Shown: positions 9,748 to 18,942, numbered from the stretch's first letter. The stretch is 64,000 bases of DNA from Gammaproteobacteria bacterium (GCA_026707735.1 JAPOWH010000024.1:1-64000); one strand, 5' to 3'. Notes: generated by a model not told the origin, from the sequence alone. Numbers and translations are program-made.

Positions 9748-9806
9748 TTCGACGGCGCCCACCGAATAGGGTATGCTAGGTCGGGTCGCATGTCCGTGAG
9801 GCCTAG

Positions 9807-11090
9807 TTGCAGGAACTCGTCACAGCCAGTAGCCACAGCACATCCGCAGGTCTCCTAGAGGCCTATACCACAATCCGAAAGCGTAGCGAGGATCTTTGTG
9901 CTCCGTTGGAAGTTGAGGACTACTGCGCCCAGCCAATTCCCAGCGTTAGCCCTCCCAAGTGGCACTTGGCGCATACCACATGGTTCTTTGAAACCTTCAT
10001 TTTGCAGCCATACCTACCTGACTATCGTGTTTTCGATAGTAAATTCAACTATTTGTTCAACTCCTACTACGACACCATTGGCCCCTATTTTCCACGTGAA
10101 GACCGAGGGTCGCTTTCGCGGCCGTTGGTCAAGGAAGTCTTTGAGTATCGATCGTACGCAGATGAGGCAATGGCACAGATCCTTGCGAATCGCATGTCTG
10201 CAGACATTGATGCGCGCCTTCGACTTGGACTGAACCACGAACAACAGCATCAAGAGCTGATTGTCACGGATCTCAAATACATTTTGGGAAAGAATCCGTT
10301 GCGCCCGCGTTATGTGGACGCTGTGCCTACCCCCCGTTCCTCGGCATTAGGCTCGCTCTCCTATTCAAAATTCTCTGGGGGTGTTGTGGATGTGGGTGCA
10401 AATTTGGGTGATGCCGACTTTCTCTTCGACAACGAGTCGCCCAGACACAAGGTATTTCTCTCTCCCTATTCGCTTGCGAACCGTGTTATAACCAACGGAG
10501 AATTCAGAGAATTCATACAAGACGGAGGGTACGATCAACCGAGCCTATGGCTTTCCGACGGTTGGTCCGAAAAGAACAAGAACAATTGGCGCGCTCCAGA
10601 ATACTGGGAATGGAGGGACGGACAGTGGTTGGAGTACACGTTAGGCGGCGAAACTGATTTGGAACCGTCGCACCCTGTTACGCACATCAGTTTGTACGAG
10701 GCCGACGCCTTTGCTCGGTGGGCCGGCGCTCGCCTAGCCACGGAATTCGAGTGGGAGCACGCCGCAGCCAATTGGAGTCTCCCTACGACGGTGAATCTGG
10801 CTCAGCGCGACTCTTTTCATCCCTCGGTCGCTCAAGGGAATGGACACGCGTCTCAAATGCTTGGTGACTGCTGGGAGTGGACCTCGTCGAGCTACGCGCC
10901 CTACCCCGGTTTCAGGCCACTCAATGGTGCGCTTGGCGAGTACAACGGCAAGTTCATGGCCAATCAGTTCGTCCTGCGTGGAGGTTCCTGCGCGACGCCT
11001 CCAGAGCACATTCGAAGGTCCTATCGGAACTTCTTCTACGCACGCGACCGCTGGCAGTTTACAGGCATTCGGTTAGCTCAAGATGGCTAG
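9807..11090 (+). CDS. egtB: Ergothioneine biosynthesis protein EgtB (sulfoxide synthase)
   Basis: Iron-dependent oxygenase that joins trimethylhistidine (hercynine) to a thiol donor as the sulfoxide; 427 residues. An N-terminal DinB-like domain carries the iron ligands: WHLAHTTWF near residue 52 and HEQQHQEL near 145 (HxnHxxxH type). A C-terminal formylglycine-generating-enzyme (FGE)-like domain follows, with THISLYEADAFARWAGARL and GGSCATPPEHIR segments. The start is a TTG at 9807. It overlaps egtD by 8 bases. Whether the sulfur donor is cysteine or gamma-glutamylcysteine cannot be read directly; no egtA, egtC or egtE is nearby. Confidence 0.93.
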   Translation: MQELVTASSHSTSAGLLEAYTTIRKRSEDLCAPLEVEDYCAQPIPSVSPPKWHLAHTTWFFETFILQPYLPDYRVFDSKFNYLFNSYYDTIGPYFPREDRGSLSRPLVKEVFEYRSYADEAMAQILANRMSADIDARLRLGLNHEQQHQELIVTDLKYILGKNPLRPRYVDAVPTPRSSALGSLSYSKFSGGVVDVGANLGDADFLFDNESPRHKVFLSPYSLANRVITNGEFREFIQDGGYDQPSLWLSDGWSEKNKNNWRAPEYWEWRDGQWLEYTLGGETDLEPSHPVTHISLYEADAFARWAGARLATEFEWEHAAANWSLPTTVNLAQRDSFHPSVAQGNGHASQMLGDCWEWTSSSYAPYPGFRPLNGALGEYNGKFMANQFVLRGGSCATPPEHIRRSYRNFFYARDRWQFTGIRLAQDG

Positions 11091-12057
11091 CGATTCTAGC
11101 GGCGGCGAGTTCGTTTTCTACGATCTCAAACCACCAGCGCCGGACATCCGCAAAGAGATTTGCGAAGGGCTGAGTCTCGAGCAAAAGGCCATTTCGCCCA
11201 AATATCTTTACGACCGTCGCGGTTCGCTTCTCTTCGAGACGATTACGGGACTGCCGGAGTATTACCTGACACGAGTAGAAGTCGGCATTCTGCTCGAACA
11301 TCGACGCGACATGTCGCACATGATCGAACGAGACTCTTGGTTACTGGAATACGGAGCGGGAAGTGGCAGGAAATCCCGCATCGTTTTGGAAACGATCAAT
11401 CCCGCTGCATATGTTCCAGTTGACATCTCGTCGACGCATTTGGTCGAGTCTGCACGCCAGATCCATCGGGAATTCATAGGGCTTGCCGTCTATCCCATCT
11501 GTGCGGACTATACAAAGAGCTTTGAAATGCCCGCGGAGATGCCTAACGCAAGTCGCGCTGTGTTCTTTCCCGGATCCAGCATTGGCAACTTCACACGCGA
11601 CGAAGCTGAGGACTTTTTAAGGACAGTAGCTGGAGTAGTGGGCGCAAACGGTGTGATGGTCTTGGGAATAGACACTCGCAAGTCAGCAAACATAATCGAG
11701 CCAGCCTACAACGATTCGAGATGTGTGACGGCCATGTTCAACAAGAACATTCTGCAGCATCTCAACAACGAGATTGGGTCAGACTTCCAATTGACCCACT
11801 TTGACCATTGCGCCTTCTACGACGAACAGGAAGGCTGTCTGCAAATGCACTTGGTGTGCAATGCTGAGCATGAAGTGTCAATCGGCAACGACTCGTTCGC
11901 CTTTCGCGAGGGAGAGACCATACACACTGAGAATTCCTTCAAGTATTCACCGGAGGAACTCAAAGAGATTGCCAACAGAGCAGGATTCGATTGTGAGGCA
12001 ATTTGGACAGACAGGAAGGAATGGTTCATGGTTGCCCTGTTGCGAAACTCCCGATAG
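11083..12057 (+). CDS. egtD: L-histidine N-alpha-methyltransferase EgtD
   Basis: SAM-dependent trimethylation of histidine to hercynine, the first step of ergothioneine synthesis; 324 residues, normal for the family. Visible family blocks are SPKYLYDRRGSLLFE (about 40-54), LPEYYLTRVE (about 60-69), the SAM-site ELGAGSG equivalent EYGAGSGRKS (about 88-97) and PGSSIGNF (about 163-170). The start overlaps egtB, so the two genes are translationally coupled and probably make the complete two-enzyme core of the pathway. Confidence 0.95.
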   Translation: MASDSSGGEFVFYDLKPPAPDIRKEICEGLSLEQKAISPKYLYDRRGSLLFETITGLPEYYLTRVEVGILLEHRRDMSHMIERDSWLLEYGAGSGRKSRIVLETINPAAYVPVDISSTHLVESARQIHREFIGLAVYPICADYTKSFEMPAEMPNASRAVFFPGSSIGNFTRDEAEDFLRTVAGVVGANGVMVLGIDTRKSANIIEPAYNDSRCVTAMFNKNILQHLNNEIGSDFQLTHFDHCAFYDEQEGCLQMHLVCNAEHEVSIGNDSFAFREGETIHTENSFKYSPEELKEIANRAGFDCEAIWTDRKEWFMVALLRNSR

Positions 12058-12059
12058 CA

Positions 12060-12081
12060 GGCAACCAAACTTCTGGTTGCC
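12060..12081 (+). terminator. Hairpin after egtBD, possible terminator
   Basis: A perfect 8-bp stem (GGCAACCA / TGGTTGCC) with a 6-base loop begins 3 bases after the egtD stop. It has no T-run, so it may work as a Rho-dependent or 3'-end protecting structure rather than as a full intrinsic terminator. The remaining roughly 270 bases to 12350 show no gene that I can support. Confidence 0.4.
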
Positions 12082-12350
12082 AAGACGATTGTTCTAGCGA
12101 GCTCCATCCTTCACTCCTCTCGAATTTGATCATGCCGTTGCAGAATCCGTGCAGCAACGCTATAACTGGACGCTGCTTCCCTCTTCGAAGTCTCAACAAT
12201 GTATGCTTCGCGAATGTACAGTCAATTCAATCTCTCCAATTAGGAGGGCACGTGCGTTTGGCATGCATTTACCCAATGATGAACAAATAAAGATTATTAA
12301 AGTATTGATTGCAAAGAGGCTTTTGCGTTGTGTGGTAGCCCGCTAATAGT

Positions 12351-13181
12351 ATGGGTTACAGATCAGCGATTGAATGGACGGACCACACGTTCAATCCATG
12401 GTGGGGATGCACCAAAGTCTCTGCAGCATGCGACAACTGCTATGCCGAAGCGTTTTCTAAGAGACTTGGACTAAACATTTGGAGTCATGGAACGGACCGG
12501 CGATTCCTTAGTGAAGCCAACTGGCGTTTGCCCTTGAAGTGGAACCAAAAGGCGGCACAGGCGGGAACTAAGGAACGGGTCTTCTGTGCATCGATGTCCG
12601 ACGTTTTCGAATGGAAAAGAGGACTTGCACAGGAACGAATCAAATTGTGGCAACTCATCGAATCCACGCCATCCCTCATTTGGCTGCTCTTGTCAAAGCG
12701 TCCGCATTTGGCAAAACGAATGGTACCGTGGAGAAACGATTGGCCAGCAAATGTTTGGATTGGTACAACCGCCGAGAATCAGAAATGGGCAGACAAGAGA
12801 TTGCCTTGGCTGGTTGACCTCCCCACTCGAAACCGCTTTGTCTCATGCGAACCGCTGTTAGGCCAGATCCAGCTCGAGAGGTGGTTGGTTTCAGCCGATA
12901 TCGGTTGGGTCATAGCAGGCGGTGAGAGCGGTCGCAGTGCAAGACCGACTGAGCCTAAGTGGTTTTACAGCCTTCGGGATCAATGCACGACATTCGATAT
13001 TCCGTTTCATTTCAAGCAATGGGGAAACTGGGCTCCAGTCGATTCGATAGTTGAGCACGCTCCTAGCCAGCTAGTGAGCGACGGTCTTTCTCAATCAATG
13101 GGTAGATATCCGAGAAAGGTCAGCGGCCGGTTGCTTCAAGGGCTGGAGTGGAACGACGTTCCAGATGATTTTGCGACCTGA
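12351..13181 (+). CDS. Phage Gp37/Gp68 family (DUF5131) protein
   Basis: A 276-residue protein of the family Pfam calls Gp37_Gp68 (PF07505), common in phages and mobile regions and of unknown biochemical role. The diagnostic N-terminus is IEWTDHTFNPWWGCTKVS followed by a Cys-x6-Cys-x2-Cys cluster (GC..VSAACDNCYAE, about residues 18-30) and later WIGTTAENQ and VIAGGESG segments. The cysteines suggest a metal or iron-sulfur centre (inference). The frequent TcmP three-Cys-motif partner gene is not beside it. It stands alone between egtBD and thrB with about 290 bases before it, which fits horizontal acquisition. Confidence 0.88.
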   Translation: MGYRSAIEWTDHTFNPWWGCTKVSAACDNCYAEAFSKRLGLNIWSHGTDRRFLSEANWRLPLKWNQKAAQAGTKERVFCASMSDVFEWKRGLAQERIKLWQLIESTPSLIWLLLSKRPHLAKRMVPWRNDWPANVWIGTTAENQKWADKRLPWLVDLPTRNRFVSCEPLLGQIQLERWLVSADIGWVIAGGESGRSARPTEPKWFYSLRDQCTTFDIPFHFKQWGNWAPVDSIVEHAPSQLVSDGLSQSMGRYPRKVSGRLLQGLEWNDVPDDFAT

Positions 13182-13366
13182 TAACAGTCTGTACGCGTGC
13201 AGGTAGCTTCTGCACGATCGAATGCTCGTGTTTTGGATCACCCTAGGTTGATATTGGGTGTGACCGCTTGTGCTTGATTTCCTCTATTTCCCAAGCTCTC
13301 ATAGAGTGGATTGCGTCGCATGAAACAGATACGACGTGAAACACTAAATGTTGATTCGACTAGCCC

Positions 13367-14359
13367 TTAATTGGCTATCGCCATTTCGTGCAGTCGAAAT
13401 GGTCGCGAAATATGGCGCTGTGCAATACGAGCCATTTCCGCTGGGTCCCTAACCGGACGATCTGGGTGTAGATCCGATTGAGTAGTCACGGATAGACGCG
13501 ACAGCCAAAAAGCAACAGAGGCGTACAGCAAAAACATTGGAAAAAACCAGTATTCCTCATCGTGTAGCGGACGGATAGCGTTGTACTCTCGAAGCAAGGC
13601 AAAAGCTCGTTCCTTGTCTAATACATCCCTTGTTCTACACCAGTCGTTGACGGCCACTGCCAGGTCGTAGAGCCAAAAGCCATGAGAGGCATGGTGAAAG
13701 TCCACGACTCCGGTTAGTCCATATTCGTTGAATAGAGCATTGTCCCGAAAGAGGTCGCCGTGAATAATCCCTTGGGGCAAAGCTTGTACGTCGGTTCGAT
13801 TCAATGTAGATTTGATGGATTCGACCGATCTGCGCAGAAGGTAGCGATCATGGGAATCAAGGTGCTTCACGACTCTGGATGAGTGTGTATCTAGCCAGTG
13901 TGAGTCCCTGATATAGCGAAAGTTAGTTCCATCCAATGTCTCGGTGGCTAGATGCATCCGCGCCAGGAATCTTCCGATCGCTCCACAGTGCTCTCGTAGC
14001 GGAGCGACTAAATGCTTTCCCTTGAGGCGCGGACAAAGGACAACAGCCTTGTCAAGCACACTGGTAATGGCTTCATCTTGTCGCGAACGTACGACTGGAG
14101 CTACAGGCAGTCCGTACTCGTGACATCTTGCCAATACTTGCACCATGAGTTCACGTTGCGCGACGCGATCATCTTCAATTACCGTAAGCACATACTCGGT
14201 ATTCGAAGTTTCGTATGTCGAATCAAGGGTTGTGGAGAGTATGTAGTTAGTGTTTTCGATGCCTTCCGAAGCTGGAAAGTAGTCACGAAGCATCCCGACG
14301 TCGTACTTGTGGAGTACATCCTCAAGTGCGGATCGGCGCAGATGAGTAATAACTGCCAT
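13367..14359 (-). CDS. thrB: Homoserine kinase (APH/choline-kinase fold, ThrB type II)
   Basis: Phosphorylates homoserine in threonine synthesis. It has 330 residues and belongs to the aminoglycoside phosphotransferase-like family used by pseudomonads, not the GHMP ThrB of E. coli. Key residues are the catalytic loop IIHGDLFRDNALF (about 199-211) and the metal-binding GVVDFHHAS (about 217-225). The nucleotide-binding N-lobe includes IENTNYIL (about 34-41). It is the last gene of a DUF2782-thrB pair, 8 bases after DUF2782, in the same neighbourhood as in Pseudomonas (thrB-DUF2782-polA). Confidence 0.92.
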   Translation of the reverse strand: MAVITHLRRSALEDVLHKYDVGMLRDYFPASEGIENTNYILSTTLDSTYETSNTEYVLTVIEDDRVAQRELMVQVLARCHEYGLPVAPVVRSRQDEAITSVLDKAVVLCPRLKGKHLVAPLREHCGAIGRFLARMHLATETLDGTNFRYIRDSHWLDTHSSRVVKHLDSHDRYLLRRSVESIKSTLNRTDVQALPQGIIHGDLFRDNALFNEYGLTGVVDFHHASHGFWLYDLAVAVNDWCRTRDVLDKERAFALLREYNAIRPLHDEEYWFFPMFLLYASVAFWLSRLSVTTQSDLHPDRPVRDPAEMARIAQRHISRPFRLHEMAIAN

Positions 14360-14367
14360 GTGGCGAG

Positions 14368-14670
14368 CTAGAACTCTTTAATTGTCCATTTTGGTACTAG
14401 TCGGTCTGCTCGCTCCAGGTCGCCAAAGTGTTTCGTGGGATCTTCGGGAACCATGTAGTAGGGCTTGCCGTTTTTGGGTGTGACCTTAATCGACGTCAAT
14501 CGCCCATTTTGTCGATATTCCTGAATTGAACGGTTCTTGGATTCTATGAGCACGACATCCGGCCCCTTGACTTTTTCCTTCTTTTTCTTGGTGCTCTCGG
14601 CTGCCAGTGCTGGTGAGGCAAGCAGGCAGCAAGCGCCTATGCAAAATGCCAATATGCGAACCTGAATCAT
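14368..14670 (-). CDS. DUF2782 family small exported protein
   Basis: About 100 residues, with a signal peptide (MIQVRILAFCIGACCLLAS, cleaved around ALA) and a small basic domain carrying the family pattern VxxIESKNRSIQEYRQNGRL and PYYMVPED. I chose ATG at 14670, preceded by GAAGG about 7 bases upstream; longer readings back to 14733 would overlap the polA start region. The function is unknown. The gene sits between thrB and polA in many gammaproteobacteria, which helps identify the lineage. The protein is probably periplasmic. Confidence 0.85.
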   Translation of the reverse strand: MIQVRILAFCIGACCLLASPALAAESTKKKKEKVKGPDVVLIESKNRSIQEYRQNGRLTSIKVTPKNGKPYYMVPEDPTKHFGDLERADRLVPKWTIKEF

Positions 14671-14727
14671 GTTGAACCTTCGTCTCATGCAATCGATTGT
14701 GTTAATTTGCATACGGGAGAATTTACC

Positions 14728-17412
14728 ATGCAAGACACAAAACCCCTAATTCTTGTCGATGGGTCGACGTATCTATTCAGAGCCTTTTACGCGCTTCCTG
14801 ACCTAAGAACCTCGACTGGACTGTACACCGGAGCTATTCGTGGCGTAGTTTCCATGCTGCTGAAGCTCATGAACGACTACCCCGGAAGCACCATTGCCGT
14901 TGTCTTCGACACTGCTTCTTTGACATTTCGTCACGAGATTTTCTCCGACTACAAGGCAACTCGGCCTCCCATGCAGGATGAAATGGCGCAACAGATCGAG
15001 CCACTGCACAAGGTCATCGAGTGTCTGGGCCTGCCGCTGCTCAAGAAGGACGGGTTCGAAGCTGACGACATCATAGGAACGCTGGCTACTCAAGCGACCG
15101 CCGCGGGCCGCGAGACGATCATCTCGACATCTGACAAGGATATGGCGCAGCTTGTCAACGAGCATGTGACATTGCTGGACACCATGAAGGATCAGACAAT
15201 GGATGCGGAAGGAGTCAAAGAGAAGTTCGGCGTTCCTCCAGAATTGATCATCGACTATTTGGCGCTGATGGGCGATACCTCTGACAACATTCCGGGCGTG
15301 CCCAAGGTAGGACCCAAGACGGCGGCCAAATGGCTAAATCAATTTGGCAGTTTGGATTCCGTATTGGAGCACAAGGAAGAGATTCGAGGAAAAGTTGGTG
15401 AGAATCTGGTGGCAAGCGCGGACATGCTTCCGTTGTCTAGGGAACTGGCAACCATCAAGTGCGATGTTGAACTCGATTGGAATCTAGAAAACTTGCACGT
15501 CAAAGAAATGGACATGGAAGCGCTTACGGATTGGTTCAATCGCTTTGAGTTTCGAACGTTGCTTCGGCAGATTTCCGAAGACCACGAACCGACTCCGAGG
15601 CAGGAGGAGGCTGCAGACTACCAGTTCATCGGCGACCCGATAACTCTGCAAGCTTGGGTGGACGAAATTCGTGCGGCTAAGCAAGTGTCGCTTGCGCTAA
15701 GGACGATTGGCGGACACGGTTCTCGATGTCTCGGCATCGCGCTGTGTGCGGGAACGGACCGTGCAGCATACGTGCCGATCGGACACAAGCACGATGAATT
15801 CAGGCAACTGAGCATCGATGTGGTTTGCGGCAGCCTTAAGGAGATCCTGGAAGACGAGTCGATTTCAACAATCGGGAACGATCTGAAACATGCCTACAAG
15901 TTCTTCAACCGGCACGGAATAACGATCGAAGGACCTCTATGGGACACGAGGCTAATGTCGTACGTCCTGAACAGTCAGGCTTCCGGGGGCCACCACACAT
16001 CAGCTCTTGCGTCACGACACTTGGAATACACCACGTTTGACTGGCAAACCTTGACGGGTTCAGGTGCCAATCGCGTTTCACCAGACGAAATCGGGATCCC
16101 CGAACTTGCGTTTCCCATGGCTGAGCTAGCACTGGTCAACGCGCGTGTGGTTCCAGTTTTGCAGAAGGAACTGCATGCAGACGAAAAAATGGCGAAAGTC
16201 TACGAGGACATTGAGGAACCAGTCACGAAAGTCCTGGCACGAATGGAACTCGATGGAGTGACTGTAAATCCAGATGTGCTCCGAGAACTCAGCCAAGAGC
16301 TGGAGGAACGAATCTCCCGATTGACGCGCGAGGCTTACGAATCGGCCGGTGTCAGCTTTGGATTGGGGTCACCTAAGCAACTGTCAGAGGTCTTATACGA
16401 CAAGCTAGAACTGCCCTCGCCGCGCAAAACGCGCACAGGGAGTCGCTCCACGTCGGAGGACGTGCTGAGAGAGCTCGCCCCTCTACATCCCCTGCCGAAC
16501 ATCGTTCTTGGCTATAGGGGGGCTACCAAGCTGAAGTCCACCTACTCAGATCAGCTTGCACACTTCATTAGTTCGGTTACAGGCCGAGTGCACACTACCT
16601 ATGACCAAGCCAATGCGGCGACAGGTCGACTTTCATCCGTAGGTCCGAATCTGCAGAACATTCCCGTTCGAACTGGGGACGGAAGACGAATCCGCGAAGC
16701 ATTCATCGCTCCACCAGGTTACGTCTTCATGTCGGCAGACTACTCGCAGATTGAGCTACGCATCATGGCTCATTTGTCTGAGGACAAGTCGCTGCAGAAG
16801 GCATTCAATGAAGGCTTGGATATCCATCGAGCCACTGCAAGCGACATTTTTTCAACCGATTACGATTCTGTTGATGCTTCGATGAGAGACAAAGCAAAAA
16901 CGATCAACTTCGGTCTCATCTACGGCATGGGGGCATATGGGCTAGCGAGACGTCTGGACATCCCTCGCGGCGAAGCCCGTGAGTTCATTGAAACCTACTT
17001 TGACCATTATCCAGGCGTCAGAGAATACATGGATAAGATCAAGGCAAACGCACACGATTTGGGCTACGTTGAAACCCTATACGGCAGGCGCATCTACCTC
17101 GATGAAATCAATAGTCAACACGTTCCGCGCCGCCAGGGAGCTGAACGACAGGCCATCAATGCGCCAATGCAGGGAACTGCCGCCGACATAATAAAGTTGG
17201 CGACTACTAGCGCCGCCAAATTCTTGGACTCTAGCGGCGTAGATGCCAAGATGGTGTTGCATGTGCACGACGAGATCGTTTTTGAAGTATCCGAGGAGGA
17301 GGCCGAGGAACTGCAGGGCGGAGTTGTTCAAGCGATGGAAAGTGCTGCTGATCTTTCAGTTGAATTGGTCGTGGATGTGGGATTTGGCGCAAACTGGAGC
17401 TTGGCTCACTGA
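14728..17412 (+). CDS. polA: DNA polymerase I, proofreading residues lost
   Basis: Pol I of 894 residues with a 5' nuclease domain, a 3'-5' exonuclease-like domain and a family A polymerase domain. The 5' nuclease shows VVFDTASLTFRHE, GFEADDIIG, STSDKDM and GDTSDNIPGVPKVGPKTA. Polymerase motif A (SADYSQIELRI), motif B (RDKAKTINFGLIYG) and motif C (VLHVHDEIVFE) are intact. In the middle domain all four catalytic acids of E. coli Pol I appear replaced: the FDTET block reads LALRT, NLKYD reads DLKHA, and YAAED reads LALVN. It is therefore probably a non-proofreading Pol I. ATG at 14728 has GGGAGA upstream; the in-frame TTG at 14707 is less likely. The 3' end overlaps engB by 7 bases. Confidence 0.96.
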   Translation: MQDTKPLILVDGSTYLFRAFYALPDLRTSTGLYTGAIRGVVSMLLKLMNDYPGSTIAVVFDTASLTFRHEIFSDYKATRPPMQDEMAQQIEPLHKVIECLGLPLLKKDGFEADDIIGTLATQATAAGRETIISTSDKDMAQLVNEHVTLLDTMKDQTMDAEGVKEKFGVPPELIIDYLALMGDTSDNIPGVPKVGPKTAAKWLNQFGSLDSVLEHKEEIRGKVGENLVASADMLPLSRELATIKCDVELDWNLENLHVKEMDMEALTDWFNRFEFRTLLRQISEDHEPTPRQEEAADYQFIGDPITLQAWVDEIRAAKQVSLALRTIGGHGSRCLGIALCAGTDRAAYVPIGHKHDEFRQLSIDVVCGSLKEILEDESISTIGNDLKHAYKFFNRHGITIEGPLWDTRLMSYVLNSQASGGHHTSALASRHLEYTTFDWQTLTGSGANRVSPDEIGIPELAFPMAELALVNARVVPVLQKELHADEKMAKVYEDIEEPVTKVLARMELDGVTVNPDVLRELSQELEERISRLTREAYESAGVSFGLGSPKQLSEVLYDKLELPSPRKTRTGSRSTSEDVLRELAPLHPLPNIVLGYRGATKLKSTYSDQLAHFISSVTGRVHTTYDQANAATGRLSSVGPNLQNIPVRTGDGRRIREAFIAPPGYVFMSADYSQIELRIMAHLSEDKSLQKAFNEGLDIHRATASDIFSTDYDSVDASMRDKAKTINFGLIYGMGAYGLARRLDIPRGEAREFIETYFDHYPGVREYMDKIKANAHDLGYVETLYGRRIYLDEINSQHVPRRQGAERQAINAPMQGTAADIIKLATTSAAKFLDSSGVDAKMVLHVHDEIVFEVSEEEAEELQGGVVQAMESAADLSVELVVDVGFGANWSLAH

Positions 17413-18074
17413 TCGGTGTGGCCTGCGTGGTGCCACATCGCGCGGATCGATTGCCGCGCCTCATCTACTCCTGTCCCCTTGAGCGAAGAGAACATGACCG
17501 TGACAGAGTTGTCGCAGTTTGATAGCGCGTCATTCACGTTTCGCAAGCAAACGCTGCGTTCTCCCTGTTTCAATTTGTCTGACTTGCTAAGCAATACGAC
17601 GAGCCGGACTTGGCGCTGATTGCTCCAACGGATCATGTCGACATCGAACGGTTGAAGCGGATGGCGTGAGTCCATAATGAGAACTACTCCTACAAGATTC
17701 TCACGGCGCACCAGATAGCGGTTGACTGCGTCCTGCCATTCCACTTGCCTGCGACGGCTCGCCTTGGCGTAGCCAAAGCCAGGTAGATCCACAAGTCGCC
17801 CTTCGTTGGATTCAAAGAAATTGATGAGTTGGGTTCGACCGGGCGTCTTGCTGACTCTGGCTAGTGCGGTTGAGCCCGCAATGCGGTTTATGGCGCTCGA
17901 CTTGCCCGCATTTGACCGCCCCGCGAACGCCACTTCGGGAAGATCATCGCGCGGCCAATCCCGCATTTGAAGTGCGCTCTTGAGGAAAACTGCTTCGATG
18001 GGTTCGCAGCTGAAGTTCAAGGGAAATCTACATGTGAATACCAAAGAACAGTTTACGAAGTAGCGGCTGCACAC
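17406..18074 (-). CDS. engB: Ribosome biogenesis GTP-binding protein EngB/YsxC
   Basis: Small GTPase needed for 50S subunit maturation. The G1 motif GRSNAGKSS is near residue 52, G2/G3 follow with TPGRTQLINFF and VDLPGFGYA, and G4 is LLSKSDK (variant of NKxD) near 160. The frame opens at GTG 18074, giving 222 residues, about 15 to 20 longer at the N-terminus than the usual protein. A TTG start about 19 codons in, or another internal non-ATG start, is possible. It is convergent with polA with a 7-base overlap of coding ends and divergent from cytochrome c4. Confidence 0.92.
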   Translation of the reverse strand: MCSRYFVNCSLVFTCRFPLNFSCEPIEAVFLKSALQMRDWPRDDLPEVAFAGRSNAGKSSAINRIAGSTALARVSKTPGRTQLINFFESNEGRLVDLPGFGYAKASRRRQVEWQDAVNRYLVRRENLVGVVLIMDSRHPLQPFDVDMIRWSNQRQVRLVVLLSKSDKLKQGERSVCLRNVNDALSNCDNSVTVMFSSLKGTGVDEARQSIRAMWHHAGHTDQ

Positions 18075-18133
18075 TCAATTTTCTTGACATTCGAGGAGCT
18101 ATGCGCACTACGGTGCACACTAGGCGGCGTTGC

Positions 18134-18139
18134 TATAAT
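18134..18139 (+). promoter_or_regulatory. Probable extended -10 promoter of the cytochrome c4 gene
   Basis: TGC-TATAAT gives a consensus -10 with the TG extension, 66 bases before the cytochrome c4 start. No strong -35 is visible at normal spacing, which is typical for extended -10 promoters. It is the best match to a sigma-70 promoter in the engB/cytochrome divergent gap. Confidence 0.5.
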
Positions 18140-18204
18140 CCACGCCTCGGTTGTGCCTATTCAATTCAGTGCGCACACCCTATGAGTCCAACTTTGGAGA
18201 ATTG

Positions 18205-18942
18205 ATGGTTCGATTGCTTACAAAGTCGTATATGAGACTGGCGTTTGTTGCAATTGCGGCCATTGTGATCCTGACCGTTTGGACGTTGCAGGCAGATACC
18301 GAACCGCCTGAAGTCGACGAGACAATTGTTGTCGAACTTGACGAAAGCACTCAAATTGTGGAAGAAGCGCCTGTTGACACAGCCATTGCAGACGTTGTCG
18401 ATACCGAAGTTGGCCGCAGTCTCTCCGCTTCATGCACTGCTTGCCATGGTAACGATGGCAATGCGTTACAAGCTGAAAACTCCAATCTTGCGGGACAGAA
18501 CGAAAAGTACCTGTTTCGGCAATTGCAGATGATTCAGTCGGAGGAACGTGAAATCGTTGTAATGAAAGGCTTGCTAAACGCGTTTGATGATGGGGATCTT
18601 CGCAATATTGCAGCCTACTACGCATCGCTGCCGGGGAGAATTGGCCAGTCAAATCCCGAGGGACTGGAGGAAGGCGAAGCCATCTATCGCGGCGGCATTC
18701 TGGAAAAGAAGGTTGCCGCTTGCACGGCTTGCCACGCACCTAACGGAAATGGGAACATGCTCGCGGGATTTCCTCGAGTCTCCGGTCAGACAGTCGAATA
18801 TACCGTCGCCCAGCTAAAGGCCTACAGGGAACAGGAGCGAACAACCGACGAAGACTATGGCGGCATGATGCGCGATATAGCCGCCAGACTGACAGACTCT
18901 GAGATAGAAGCACTTGCCAATTACATGACAGGGCTATATTGA
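18205..18942 (+). CDS. Diheme cytochrome c4-like protein
   Basis: Exported diheme cytochrome c of about 245 residues with two class I cytochrome domains, each with a CTACH heme-binding motif (about residues 79-83 and 173-177). Probable axial Met ligands are in VVMKGLL (about 118) and GGMMRD (about 222). A signal anchor occupies residues 8-30, followed by an acidic linker, so it is likely membrane-tethered in the periplasm. ATG at 18205 has GGAGA about 8 bases upstream; an upstream in-frame start would lack this. Cytochrome c4 passes electrons to terminal oxidases, consistent with the SURF1/SCO genes. The dsbA series follows directly. Confidence 0.92.
   Translation: MVRLLTKSYMRLAFVAIAAIVILTVWTLQADTEPPEVDETIVVELDESTQIVEEAPVDTAIADVVDTEVGRSLSASCTACHGNDGNALQAENSNLAGQNEKYLFRQLQMIQSEEREIVVMKGLLNAFDDGDLRNIAAYYASLPGRIGQSNPEGLEEGEAIYRGGILEKKVAACTACHAPNGNGNMLAGFPRVSGQTVEYTVAQLKAYREQERTTDEDYGGMMRDIAARLTDSEIEALANYMTGLY

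Noticed and set aside
18085..18090. TTGACA as the -35 partner of the TATAAT at 18134
   Set aside because: The spacing is about 44 bases, far from 17. The extended -10 alone is the better reading.
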